Source: Climacium dendroides
Taxonomy: Eukaryota > Streptophyta > Bryopsida > Hypnales > Climaciaceae
Length of the DNA: 64,000 nt
NCBI GenBank assembly: GCA_950106755.1
Contig: OX467084.1
Span: 31,685,213 to 31,749,212, forward strand
Direction of reading: 5' to 3'
The first letter of the stretch is position 1. The number at the start of each line of letters is the position of its first letter. The notes under the pieces were generated by a model. That model worked only from the letters and a program-made list of their open reading frames with translations, did not search any database and had not been told where the DNA came from. Below are positions 23,671-32,728 of the stretch, one piece after another. A program made the translations under genes and the position numbers.

Positions 23671-25445
23671 CTATTCTGCCTCGTATACTCGAGATCCGAT
23701 GGTAGGACTCTTGTCAGGTCTCTCCAACTGCTCGAACACTTCAGTTAGATTCCGGTTCCGTTCCCCATCTAGAGGTAGAGCCGGGCGATCTTCATCAGTT
23801 TCCGGGGAGTCTAAGTTGATCGGTTGCGGTCCGGTCGAGGGCGTCTTCTTATGTGCCCTGCTTGACTGGGGCGTCTTGTCCTTCCCTAGTTCCTGAGCTA
23901 CCTCTTCCAGAAACAAGTCCGGAAGTGAAAGTTCAGAGAGCCGGACCGGAATCTCTGTTAGCTTTTGGTTGCTCTCCACGATCCGGTCCACTGACTCCCG
24001 TGCCTTGGACTGTTGGACAGGAGCTTCTCCATCTGCTCCTCAAAATCGGTGAGGATGTGCACCACTCTTGTTCCGGATATCTTCTTTTCTTTGTGCACCT
24101 CCTCTTCGAACAGGCGCGCCTTGGTGATCGTGGCTCCGGGTCCTCCGAGCACATCCTTCACCTCCACGGCCAGCTTCTTCATTTCCTCCGCCATCTCCCT
24201 TGTCGCGGTAGCGTTCTCGAGCAAGGCGAAAAGCTCGGCTTTGAGGGTCTCAACCTCATCGTGTTGTCGCTTGCTTTCCGCCTTCATCTTCCGGAGCTCA
24301 TCCGGATTGATGACACTCTCAGCTACCCGGAGTGGTAGCTGATTGTCCGAATCCGCTCCAATCAATTCCGCGATCTCCCCGATCGTCCGCTTCTTGATTT
24401 CCCAATCCGCCCTGATTCCGCAGAGTATCCCAACCAACTCGTCGAACGGATCTCCGGTTCCAGATTCGGATGGCATATCCGATCCGGCTGGAGTCTCCTC
24501 TTTGCGCGGCCGGGGTTGAACCGGAGGCGTTCTTCGATTCCGAGTCGGCGTGGTCTTCTGCCTCTTGGAGGTGAACTGCGGTTCCTCCTCTTCCTCTTCT
24601 TCCTCCTCCTCCTTGGTTTCGTTCCCGGAATCCGCTTCTTGGTCAGACTCGGATTCACCATACTTCATGGTCCGCTCCTGGGCCTTCCAAACCTTTATCT
24701 CCACTTCCGTCAGCAATTCCTGTTGCTGGTAGAGGTGGTACACGTAAGGGCACAGTGGGGTAGCCCTACTTTTCCCCACTCTTGTAGTAAGCTGGGACAC
24801 TAGATCGAAGAAGATCCGGCCCCAATCTATTTTCCGGTTTCCGCACAGCGCTCCGAAGATTGTGTTACCTAGGGTGATGGTCACCCTGGTCGGCTTTTCC
24901 GGATGCAAGACCAGAACGAGGAACTGCAACAGGCGATGCTCCCAGTCATCGATATAGTCCTCTACCGCATAGCCATCCTTCGGATTCACGACACTTCCGA
25001 ACTTGCCTTGGATGTAATCATCCTTCCGGCTGGCAAGCCCGAGTCCTCCCGTCCGGAATCCGTAGACGGCTCGCCACAAATCCTCGGTCCACTGAACCAG
25101 ATTCCCTCTCAGGGTGTTATCGAACTCATTCGATACGCCACCCAGAAGCTCCCTAATCATCCTCTCATCCTTGAAACCCCAAGGTTTCAAGGCTAATCCC
25201 TGACAACCCATGGATGCTAAGTCCTCCCTGAGTTCTCCCTATTCCGGTTCCTTGGTCGGCATGACCAGAACCACCTTCCTCAACTTCACTTCACTCGGAG
25301 GTGGGGTGCTAGAGCCTGGTCTCTTCCGGTTCAGCCGCGGCATGAGGGCGGCTCTACCCGGATTCACTCTCTTCTGACCTAACGAGGGAGCGCTCACACT
25401 CTGGTCTTCCGCTCCACCTGCAAACCAACCTCCTTGCGCGCTCAC
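23671..25445 (-). pseudogene. Gag-like or plant-mobile-domain-like protein, broken
   Basis: Three frame pieces join into one coding region of about 590 residues: 25445 to 25239, then a TAG and on in the same frame to about 24013, then a one-base deletion (24010-24020) and on in another frame to a stop at 23671. The N-terminal part is basic and proline-rich. The middle has a hydrophobic helical region (around DDWEHRLLQFLVLVLHPEKP and IDWGRIFFDLVSQL). An acidic tract of ten or more Glu follows, then a basic linker and a coiled-coil-like C-terminal third. The layout resembles ORF1 or gag-type proteins of plant retroelements or plant-mobile-domain proteins. I see no zinc knuckle, protease or reverse transcriptase. 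Confidence 0.45.
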
Positions 25446-25656
25446 AATCTCAGCCTCTCATTGTTCCGTATCCACTCGCGCTCAAGTCTCACCCACTGGC
25501 GCCTGGAGGCGATCTCTCCGTCTCACACCTCTCACTCACTACCGGGCCCTCTTGTACTCTCCGCTCCTTGCCGCCGTAAACGGAAAAGCTCAAGCGCTAA
25601 GACAGGAAATGACAACACGTGAAAACCAGAGACCTGAAAATGGGCAGGGTCAGGCC

Positions 25657-25667
25657 TTATATAGTCC
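25657..25667 (-). promoter_or_regulatory. TATA box before the gag-like gene
   Basis: The minus strand reads GGACTATATAAGGCC, 210 bases before the first ATG at 25445. The spacing is suitable for a Pol II promoter with a leader of about 180 bases. Confidence 0.55.
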
Positions 25668-25944
25668 TGACGCCCTGGACTGGTCATTATGACAGGTCAG
25701 ACATCCGGTCCGGTCCTTATCATCCGGTTCTCTCCAATCCGGTCAAGGAGAATCCGGTTGGAATTCCATTCCGGTTGAAAATCCAATCCGGTCCGCTTCT
25801 ACCTAGAACCTGATTAGTTCCGTAAGGTTCTCTTGTGACTATTTTTGATTTATCTTCCTCCCTTTAGCTGGATTCGGATACCTATTTCTAGTTTCCGATC
25901 CACTCAAAAGGTAAACGAAAAAAAATCAAAAGTATGAGTTGTCA

Positions 25945-26377
25945 CACTACACCATTCTGTGCATTTCAGCTTTCACTTTCCACCTAAAAGAAAGGAGAAG
26001 AGTAGCACATCTTTGATCACAAACCACACGTGCGAGCTCTAACAGGACACAATATCAATTCTACAATACAACTTCCTTTGGAACCACAACATAATGCAAT
26101 TGACAAACTGAATGCTCAAGTCATAGGCATAAATGACATACACAATGAAAATAAAATCTGCCTCTTCTATCCATACAACACTTTCTTCATACAAATCTTA
26201 GCGCGTGTTGTACATCCGTCTAGAAAGATGTCACTGTCCACATCGTCAAAAACATCCTTCATGACCAGACTTGCAAGTTTTATGTGATGTCATGTACAAC
26301 ATTCTTGTCGTCACACAGAACATTGTACTGTCTACTATCTTCCCGCTGACCAATAGCCATGGCCTGTCCACCTATCT
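25945..26377 (-). other. 3' region of the transposase gene
   Basis: No coding frame continues past the transposase stop at 26378. The stretch probably includes the 3' UTR. Confidence 0.4.
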
Positions 26378-27230
26378 TTATTGTAACTCCCGTGGACTTC
26401 GACCCTCAGTTGTTGGCGCGATGAACATACCACCTTCTTGGGCCACTTCTCTCACTAGATCTAACTCCAAGGCCACGGGATGCAACCCCCTGAATTCCTC
26501 GTCACTCCCCACTTCAATCATAGAAGAAATGGGATGACTGTCTTCTATAGGTCTACGTCTACCTCGCACATCTGTACGACATATGACCTTCCAACCAGGT
26601 CGTATAGGATCATCTGAAAAAAAGACTTGCTCACAATGCAATGGAAATGCAAAGGAGTTAGCATGGACCTTGCCGTCCATGTGGTTGAAATTTGCCATGG
26701 CAAAGCCATACCGATCTCGTAGGACATGAGGGAAGCGAACATCATTTGTGCTGCGAACCCAATCACACACAAGCACGGTCGTGCAATGGTTTCAGTAGTC
26801 TAACTCCAAAATCTCTTCAATGTACCCCACGTACTCATGTGTTCTCTCAATAGGTTGTCCATTTCAAAGTCCCCAGCGCAATTGGCCAGTGAATGACGCT
26901 ACTACACAAGAATCTCGTGTTACTAGGCCTGTCTCTGCACGATGAATGCGTAGGTGTATGCCAAAGGCATACATTTGGCGATGTGACGTGGCAAATCGCT
27001 CTGGGGGTTGTCCATATTGTACAACGTCATCCTCCATATGCTCACACGCATTGCGTAGAGTGTTCACTCATGCGGATAGCCATGATGCAAAAGGAGGCAA
27101 ATCATAAAGCTCCGCCGGGTATCGTACTGGCATTGTAGGATGATTGCGGCGAAATTGCCGACGAAATGCCTCTCTTTCTTGCCACCGTTGGCATCTAGCT
27201 GAAGTATATTCCCTACGCATTATTTCAACA
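26378..27230 (-). CDS. Transposase C-terminal exon with DUF4216, three TGA codons
   Basis: One frame runs from about 27230 to the stop at 26378. It includes RRNHPTMPVRYPAELYDLPP, a block equivalent to the usual H-T-x-x-R-x-x-x-R-x-T-QNSGV region, EYVGYIEEILELDY, and the DUF4216 core (VCDWV through FSDDP). It is interrupted only by TGA at 27068-27070, 26864-26866 and 26792-26794. The frame is otherwise intact, which points to recent point decay. Confidence 0.8.
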
Positions 27231-27669
27231 TACGACACTTAGAATAGGCTACACATTCATAGCACAAAACAAAGAAAACCCGAAGCCATTCAACGCCTAC
27301 TAGAAGCTGTGACTAACCATGCTCCGCCACTACATTGTGTCATAGAAGATGTCAAAGAGGATGTTTAGTCTTATGTCTCTTCCCATGTCATATCGAACAT
27401 ATTGCATAACAAGCTTACTGACAAGTCCTGTAGGATGGTGGCAAAAGTTCATACTAAACATGTATATAACAAGGTCTTCCGTCTGCATTAACCTACCATT
27501 ATACAAGACAATAATGTACAACTATTGACATGATTGACTGTATTGTGGCCTTACACAAAATTAGTTCAAATTGTTTAGGGACTCAATGACGCCAAGGCTC
27601 TAAGCATGCTGCATTGTCCAAGACAAAGGCATGTATGAGGTTCCGGAAGTCATCAGACATCTTCCGCTT

Positions 27670-28140
27670 CTACTGAGAATTAGAGTGGAGAATTTCGTCT
27701 GTCATGGTAGCCTCTTCATCCGGATCCCATATGCGGTGCACTGTCCCTCTATATTGGCGCATGTACTCTGTACAAAATCCAAGAGTCTCATCCATTCTGT
27801 AGCCCTCCGCAATGCTACCCTCTAGATGTACATAAGTACGGACATAGTCTTTCAAAGTTTTCATATACCGCTCTATTGGATACATCCAACGACAATGCAC
27901 TGGGCCACACACAAACAATTGTTCAACCAAATGCACAGGAAGATGTGACATGATGTTCAAGAATGTGGGTGGGAATTCCTTCTCCAACAAGCAACTTGCC
28001 ATTACTACGTCACGCATCATGTCATTGCGGTCAGACTCTTTCACTTCTTTGGCACAAATTTTTTGGAAAACTCTGCTCATCTTGATTATGGCTGCTCGCA
28101 CAATCTCATCAAGTAAGTTTCGAATTGCCATTGGTAGGAT
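27670..28140 (-). CDS. Transposase DUF4218 exon
   Basis: The acceptor TTGGCAG precedes ILPMAIRNLLDEIVRAAIIK. FPPTFLNIMSHLPVHLVEQL and CRWMYPIERYMKTLKDYVR are hallmark DUF4218 sequence, found in plant CACTA proteins downstream of tnp2. The frame ends at a TAG after HSNSQ, beyond which an intron or short loss is expected before the next block. Confidence 0.85.
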   Translation of the reverse strand: MLPMAIRNLLDEIVRAAIIKMSRVFQKICAKEVKESDRNDMMRDVVMASCLLEKEFPPTFLNIMSHLPVHLVEQLFVCGPVHCRWMYPIERYMKTLKDYVRTYVHLEGSIAEGYRMDETLGFCTEYMRQYRGTVHRIWDPDEEATMTDEILHSNSQ

Positions 28141-28475
28141 CTGCCAACCGGTCACCAGTAAATGAGGTACGTTAGAAAGATTGTTGCTTGTCATGACAGA
28201 AGACGTTTTCCCAATGTAATCCACATGTTCAATATACTACGTCACATGTATTGTATGACATGCCAAGAAACACAAGTGAGACATGCATGACGTTAGTAAT
28301 GTCATGACATACACAACCAACAGTTTTCCCTACATTTCGTGAGTATGATTTACATATCATAAAAACAACATGCCTTCATTAGTGGCTACGTACTTGTTTG
28401 CGGTGCTCACGTCATTTTCAGCATCTGTTGTTGTCCATTCATTTCTAGGTGATGAAAGAATGAGATGAAGGTGTT

Positions 28476-28850
28476 CTATACCTGTTGCATGAGAACATGG
28501 TAGTCATGTGTTTTCATATATTGCAATTTCCCGTCTTCAAGGTGCTTGTGAATGCTTCCAACATAGTTCGACGGGGTCCGAATATTAGATATAGTAGCAA
28601 CAAATTGTTTGCGTTCTTTAGGCTTGAATACAAAAAAAGCATGTGGCATATAGAATTCATCTTGTCGACGACGTGGTTCTTGAAGCCATATCTCTTCTCG
28701 AATGTCCAACTCCTGTGCATCAACCCGGCTCCCTGCACTATCATTGATGCCAAACAAAGTCTTCACTATGTTCTCACACAAATTCTTCTCACAATGCATG
28801 GCATCCAAGATATGTCGTTCAAGCAAATGCTTCATTTCGAACACGTACAA
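28476..28850 (-). CDS. Transposase tnp2 C-terminal exon
   Basis: The frame opens with MKHLLERHILDAMHCEKN and ends THDYHVLMQQ, both tnp2 landmarks. A good donor (CAG then GTATAG) follows the last Gln near 28482, and the matching acceptor is at 28141-28143. Confidence 0.85.
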   Translation of the reverse strand: MYVFEMKHLLERHILDAMHCEKNLCENIVKTLFGINDSAGSRVDAQELDIREEIWLQEPRRRQDEFYMPHAFFVFKPKERKQFVATISNIRTPSNYVGSIHKHLEDGKLQYMKTHDYHVLMQQV

Positions 28851-29129
28851 TCCATTAGTAAGGACATCAAAACTCTACCTAACACATGCGAAACCTCTGC
28901 CAACTCCCCTGTTAGACAATGCATAATGTACGTGGATCCTCGTGCCCTCACTAACAGATGATAACATCCACAGAACATGTCATTGCGTTGGATGAGACAC
29001 GGTCACTGACATCTATGAGGACGTCCTCTTCAACATCCGCAAAAACATACACGTCCACTATCGTTTCCAAAGACGTCTCCACAAACAACATACAAACAAG
29101 AAAATTGACGATGTTGTTCGTTGGAAGTA

Positions 29130-29520
29130 AGTAATCTCCCAATAGTCCAACTCCCACAATGCACTCAGTCTTTTGACACCCGTTGCATGTACAGGGTCCT
29201 TTGATCCATTCTCTTTGCCACCTAAGTCCAGATAAGATTGGCGCCATGCCGCAAAGCGGATTATATCTTGTGTTGTTTGTATTCTTGGTTTATCACGATG
29301 TTCGGCTTTGCCATTGAAGCGAGTATTTCGGCGGTACGGGTGATGCCGAGCTAAGTACCGCCGCATGCCACCGTAAACCACCTTGGACCCTCTTATTCTT
29401 CTATTAGAGAGAACATCTCCCGTCTTCGCCATTCTCGCATCAGTATCTTGCCCACAATGTAGACAACCTTTGTATCCCTTACAACAGAGGCCTGAAATCA
29501 GCCCATACGCAGGGAAGTCT
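29130..29520 (-). CDS. Transposase tnp2 continuation in shifted frame
   Basis: The frame carries YGGMRRYLARHHPYRRNTRF, then FNGKAEHRDKP, and ends at LWELDYWE, where family members continue directly into a LLRHNLDVMH-like block. That block starts the next exon at 28850, so an intron or deletion lies between. The expected GT donor is not obvious. Confidence 0.75.
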
Positions 29521-30921
29521 GATATTAGTCCACATCAATAAAGCACGGAGGTTGAAGGCACGACTGCCCTCTGCTTGGGAAAAGTCTTGTGCGCGAACAC
29601 CATGCCACAATTCCTTCAACTCTTTCAGCAAAGGACGTATGTAGATGTCAAGACTGCTTAAAGAAGGGGAGTGCTTGCCGGAAATCAATATGCATAACGA
29701 AATGAAGAACTTCTTCGTGACATACCATGGCTCAAAATTGTAGATCAAGATCAACACGGGCCAAGTAGACCAATTTGTGTTATTCAACTTGAAGGGGTTT
29801 ACACCATCCAAAGCAAGGGCAAGTCGCATGTTCCGTTTTTCAGCTCCAAAGTTATTGAAGGCGATGTCAGAATCAATGTGTTTCCATGCTGGACTGTCCA
29901 CTACGGAGCGCATGATGCCATCGTTGCTGAAGTGTTTGGTGTAACCCGTCAACATGCGAGCTATCTCTGGAGACCTCCACATGCGTTTCAATCTGGGAAT
30001 TAGGGGAAAGTGACGGATGACCTTTGTTGGAATATTGTTTGTGCCCTCCATCCATCGCGCTGTATTACACTTAGGGCAATTCAATAGTGCTTCATGCTCA
30101 TCTTCATAGAGAATGCAACCATTCGGGCAAGCATGGATATTGTTGTAGTTTAGGCCCAGAAGCCTAATGCTCTTCTGTGCCTCATAATGATTGCGAGGCA
30201 GCTTGTTACCTATCGGAAGTAAGTCCCCGGACAAGAACCGGAAAAGCTCATCGGTGAATTTATTGCTAACGCGAAAAATAGTGCACATATTCATGATGAT
30301 GATTGTGGCGCCTACAATGCTTGTCTTCGAGCTTGCATACAATGGAGTAGTGGCTTGTGTATATAAATCCTCCATGCCGTGAACGGTATCATTGACACCA
30401 TCATTTTCGTCACCGGCTTCTACAGATCCATTCGATTCGTTATGAAGTGCATCTCCTCTGTCAAAGGCCTCTAAGACTTGCCACTGCACCTCATGGTATT
30501 CATTCAGAGGGGGATCGTTGCCGTCAGCTGCAACTTGGGCATTTTCTTCGCCTTCAAAGACACCAGCACTGTAACCATCGACGTCAGGAGGGTCATTAGC
30601 AATGACATCGTTGTCATAGGCAACGTCTTCTACCCAAACTCCCGCTGCTGGATAACCCTCTATGGGATCCCCTCCTAGTAACGATTTATTCAAAAATGGA
30701 TCTCGACCCACTAGAGAATGGTGTTGCCGTATCACTTGTATGGTTTTCTGGTGTCCGCCCTTGCAGTTCCGACAGGGACACCTATAGGAACGCAGATGCT
30801 TCTCTGTTGCCACTCGCAGCTCAGTGTGCAATATTAAGTCACCAATGGGTATGTGCCGTAGCGTACGACCATCCTCCGCAAAGCGGATGGTGGCAGCTCG
30901 TTGTACATACGAAGTAGTCAT
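29479..30921 (-). CDS. Transposase exon 1: transposase-associated domain plus tnp2 start
   Basis: 480 codons open from ATG. It ends at an early TAA because one base too many (or two too few) precedes GACTTCCCTGCG near 29520. The other frame then continues with AYGLISGLCCKGYKGCLHCG, the expected tnp2 sequence, so the stop is an artefact of the frameshift. Confidence 0.85.
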   Translation of the reverse strand: MTTSYVQRAATIRFAEDGRTLRHIPIGDLILHTELRVATEKHLRSYRCPCRNCKGGHQKTIQVIRQHHSLVGRDPFLNKSLLGGDPIEGYPAAGVWVEDVAYDNDVIANDPPDVDGYSAGVFEGEENAQVAADGNDPPLNEYHEVQWQVLEAFDRGDALHNESNGSVEAGDENDGVNDTVHGMEDLYTQATTPLYASSKTSIVGATIIIMNMCTIFRVSNKFTDELFRFLSGDLLPIGNKLPRNHYEAQKSIRLLGLNYNNIHACPNGCILYEDEHEALLNCPKCNTARWMEGTNNIPTKVIRHFPLIPRLKRMWRSPEIARMLTGYTKHFSNDGIMRSVVDSPAWKHIDSDIAFNNFGAEKRNMRLALALDGVNPFKLNNTNWSTWPVLILIYNFEPWYVTKKFFISLCILISGKHSPSLSSLDIYIRPLLKELKELWHGVRAQDFSQAEGSRAFNLRALLMWTNIRLPCVWADFRPLL

Positions 30922-31800
30922 TTGTGTAGTTCTGCAAACATGGCGTTAGTCACTCACGAATGTCAGAACAATTCGTAACACCAGAGAATTTAGATGCAGT
31001 GGGAAATTTGTGAGAGTTTTCTCCAAAAATTTTGGTTCTCATGAATTGAGTTCTGCAATGCATCAAAAAACTGAAAATGTTCTTATTGGGCATCGTAATA
31101 CCTAGTGACTTTCATAAAGAAAGTACATTTTGCAGAAGCGCTCTTGGCACGTACTCCTTGTTGTTTACCTGGTACAGGAAACGTCAACGGTGACGTGATT
31201 TCAAAATATGAGTCAGAACTAATGTCTTCAAAGATGTCATAGAATACATGCGCGTCTCCCACGACGTCATTAGTGACACAGCACGTCGAAGATGACGTCT
31301 TTGCTAATAGGAGATGACTCCATGTACATATTGTACTACAAAGACCGCGTACATACTTATAAAGGATTCATATTCTCCCTTGCCATGACGCATGTCTGCC
31401 CTTGAAAATTTTCTACAGAGCAGTTATGGTTAGAGGGATTGAGTAATCCAGGATATGACATTTAATCCACATCTTTGGGATGTAGGCACAGAGGTTTTCA
31501 CCTTGCGCAATCGTGTTCTCTACAATGTCTAACTGAGTATGTTTAGAAGTATTGTCCACCTTCCCTCAGCGTATGTCATTCTAAGACATGCAAAGCGTTA
31601 TTCAGATGTCATACAGAATGTCATAGGCGATGTCATTGACGACATGGAACTGTTAAGTACTTTTTCAAAAGCAACACGTGCTTGAGGTCATTGAGTGGAA
31701 ACTCGTACACCCACTCACGGCTGCTTGCCTTGGGTTGCTAATCTGAAACGCTTACCTTTCTTTATCAGGATTAAATCTTAGGAAGAGCTACTTCATTGCT
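30922..31800. promoter_or_regulatory. Divergent promoter region between the two CACTA genes
   Basis: No coding frame. It contains several TGACGTC, GATGTC and CACGTC motifs, densest at 31180-31310 (for example ACGACGTCATTAG and GATGACGTCTTTG). It separates the minus-strand transposase start from plus-strand coding sequence, so it probably drives both. Confidence 0.5.
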
Positions 31801-32082
31801 ATGGCATTGAATTCTGAGTCAACTAAGCGCAACAGGGTAGTTCATTTTGCAGACGCGCTTGAAGAAAATGTGACTGAGGCAGAGGCGGCGGTGGTTCTTT
31901 TAACCTTAGTTTCTCAGTGTTCAAGGCGTATCCCACTGAAGAGCGCACTGAAGAAGGTTGCTATGGAAGGACACACAGGAGTCGGAAGTGTTGAGAATTC
32001 GCTGCTGTACGACGAGAAATTCCTAACTTCCAACGCACTTCCTCTCATTGGAACCCCTAATTCGATGGATCCAGGAACCCAG
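31801..32082 (+). CDS. Candidate upstream exon or small gene in the CACTA element
   Basis: Ninety-four codons are open from ATG (MALNSESTKRNRVVHFADAL) to a good donor (CCCAG then GTAGGG at 32083). The product is unrecognised. It may be a first exon of the TNPA-like gene, but no in-frame acceptor into 32729 is evident and a GC-rich region (32190-32350) intervenes. It may equally be an independent captured exon. Confidence 0.4.
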
Positions 32083-32728
32083 GTAGGGAAAATACCACCA
32101 AAATCCAATTTTTTTTTAATTGAATTCATAGGGGAAGAGCATACCTGCAGGCATCCGATTGAAGAGGAGGAGTAGGAGCGCAAAGATCTTCCTCCACCGG
32201 CCGCGCCACACCGCCGCCCGACGTCTGCCCGCGCCGACATGCCGCAGCGTTGGGACGTAGGCGCGCAGTTAAGGGGTAGGCGCTGCGGCTATAGGCCCGC
32301 CCCCCACTTCAAACCCCGGCGCCTCGCTGTCTCCTCCCTGTCTGTGCGCTGTCTCTCCGAACAGGCTGAAATTTGCGGCGCCTCTGGTTTTGCTGCGCCC
32401 GATTGGGTTTTTTTGTAATTTGTGTTGCCTCAGTGTCTTATATCCACGCATAATCACACGTTGTTGTTGCAATTTCGTTGGGAGCACATGAAGTAGCATT
32501 TCAGTATTTGAAATTTTGGTGCTTGGGCTTAGTGCTTGGGCTTCGGCATTGTAGTCATTCTTCCTTTAGGGTACCAGAGGATGAATGGCAGTCCAAAATT
32601 TGAGTTGTAGAGAGCGAAATTGGCCTCTTTCTAAAGTGCACGCTTGCTTGTAGCTCACGGGCATTCCTCCCTCTCCTTCTGTTTTGTAGGACGACACTTT
32701 TTTTGTTGCGGTCCATAGCCCACGCGCA

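Larger units (their letters stand above)
22506..25944 (-). mobile_element. CCGGTT-rich inserted segment with gag-like gene (class uncertain)
   Basis: Composition changes sharply here. The motif TCCGGTT or AACCGGA recurs dozens of times in both coding and non-coding sequence (for example 22720-22830, 23575-23640 and 25690-25790) and is rare outside. The minus strand has a promoter-like region, a long coding region and about 1.1 kb downstream. The right edge TGACAACTC (25944 on the minus strand) would suit an LTR start, but I found no second copy of it, and the possible 4-bp duplication CACT (22502 and 25945) is weak. It may be a truncated retroelement or captured host DNA. Confidence 0.45.
26378..30921 (-). 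pseudogene. TNPD-type CACTA transposase gene (tnp2 family), inactivated
   Basis: The gene runs leftwards from the ATG at 30921. In order it carries a transposase-associated domain with Cys residues (CPCRNC, residues 47-52), a spacer, the tnp2 region with CPNGC and CPKC (about 263 and 281), PLIPRLKRMWRSPEIARML, and LALALDGVNPF containing a conserved Asp. It continues with the HPYRRN...FNGK block, LDAMHCEKNLCEN, a DUF4218 region and a DUF4216 region. tnp2 proteins bind element ends and catalyse cut-and-paste transposition. Damage: a frameshift near 29520, no clean donor near 29130, and in-frame TGA codons at 27068-27070, 26864-26866 and 26792-26794. The TGAs could each come from CGA by methylation-linked decay. 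It is divergent from the TNPA-like gene. Confidence 0.9.

Noticed and set aside
23853..24338. Plus-strand frame of 161 codons
   Set aside because: It is the antisense of the gag-like coding region.
22506..25944. LTR retrotransposon with two LTRs
   Set aside because: The right edge and promoter look LTR-like, but no second copy of that sequence was found near 22506-23700 and no reverse transcriptase or integrase is present.
28485..28961. Plus-strand frame of 158 codons
   Set aside because: Antisense of the tnp2 C-terminal exon.
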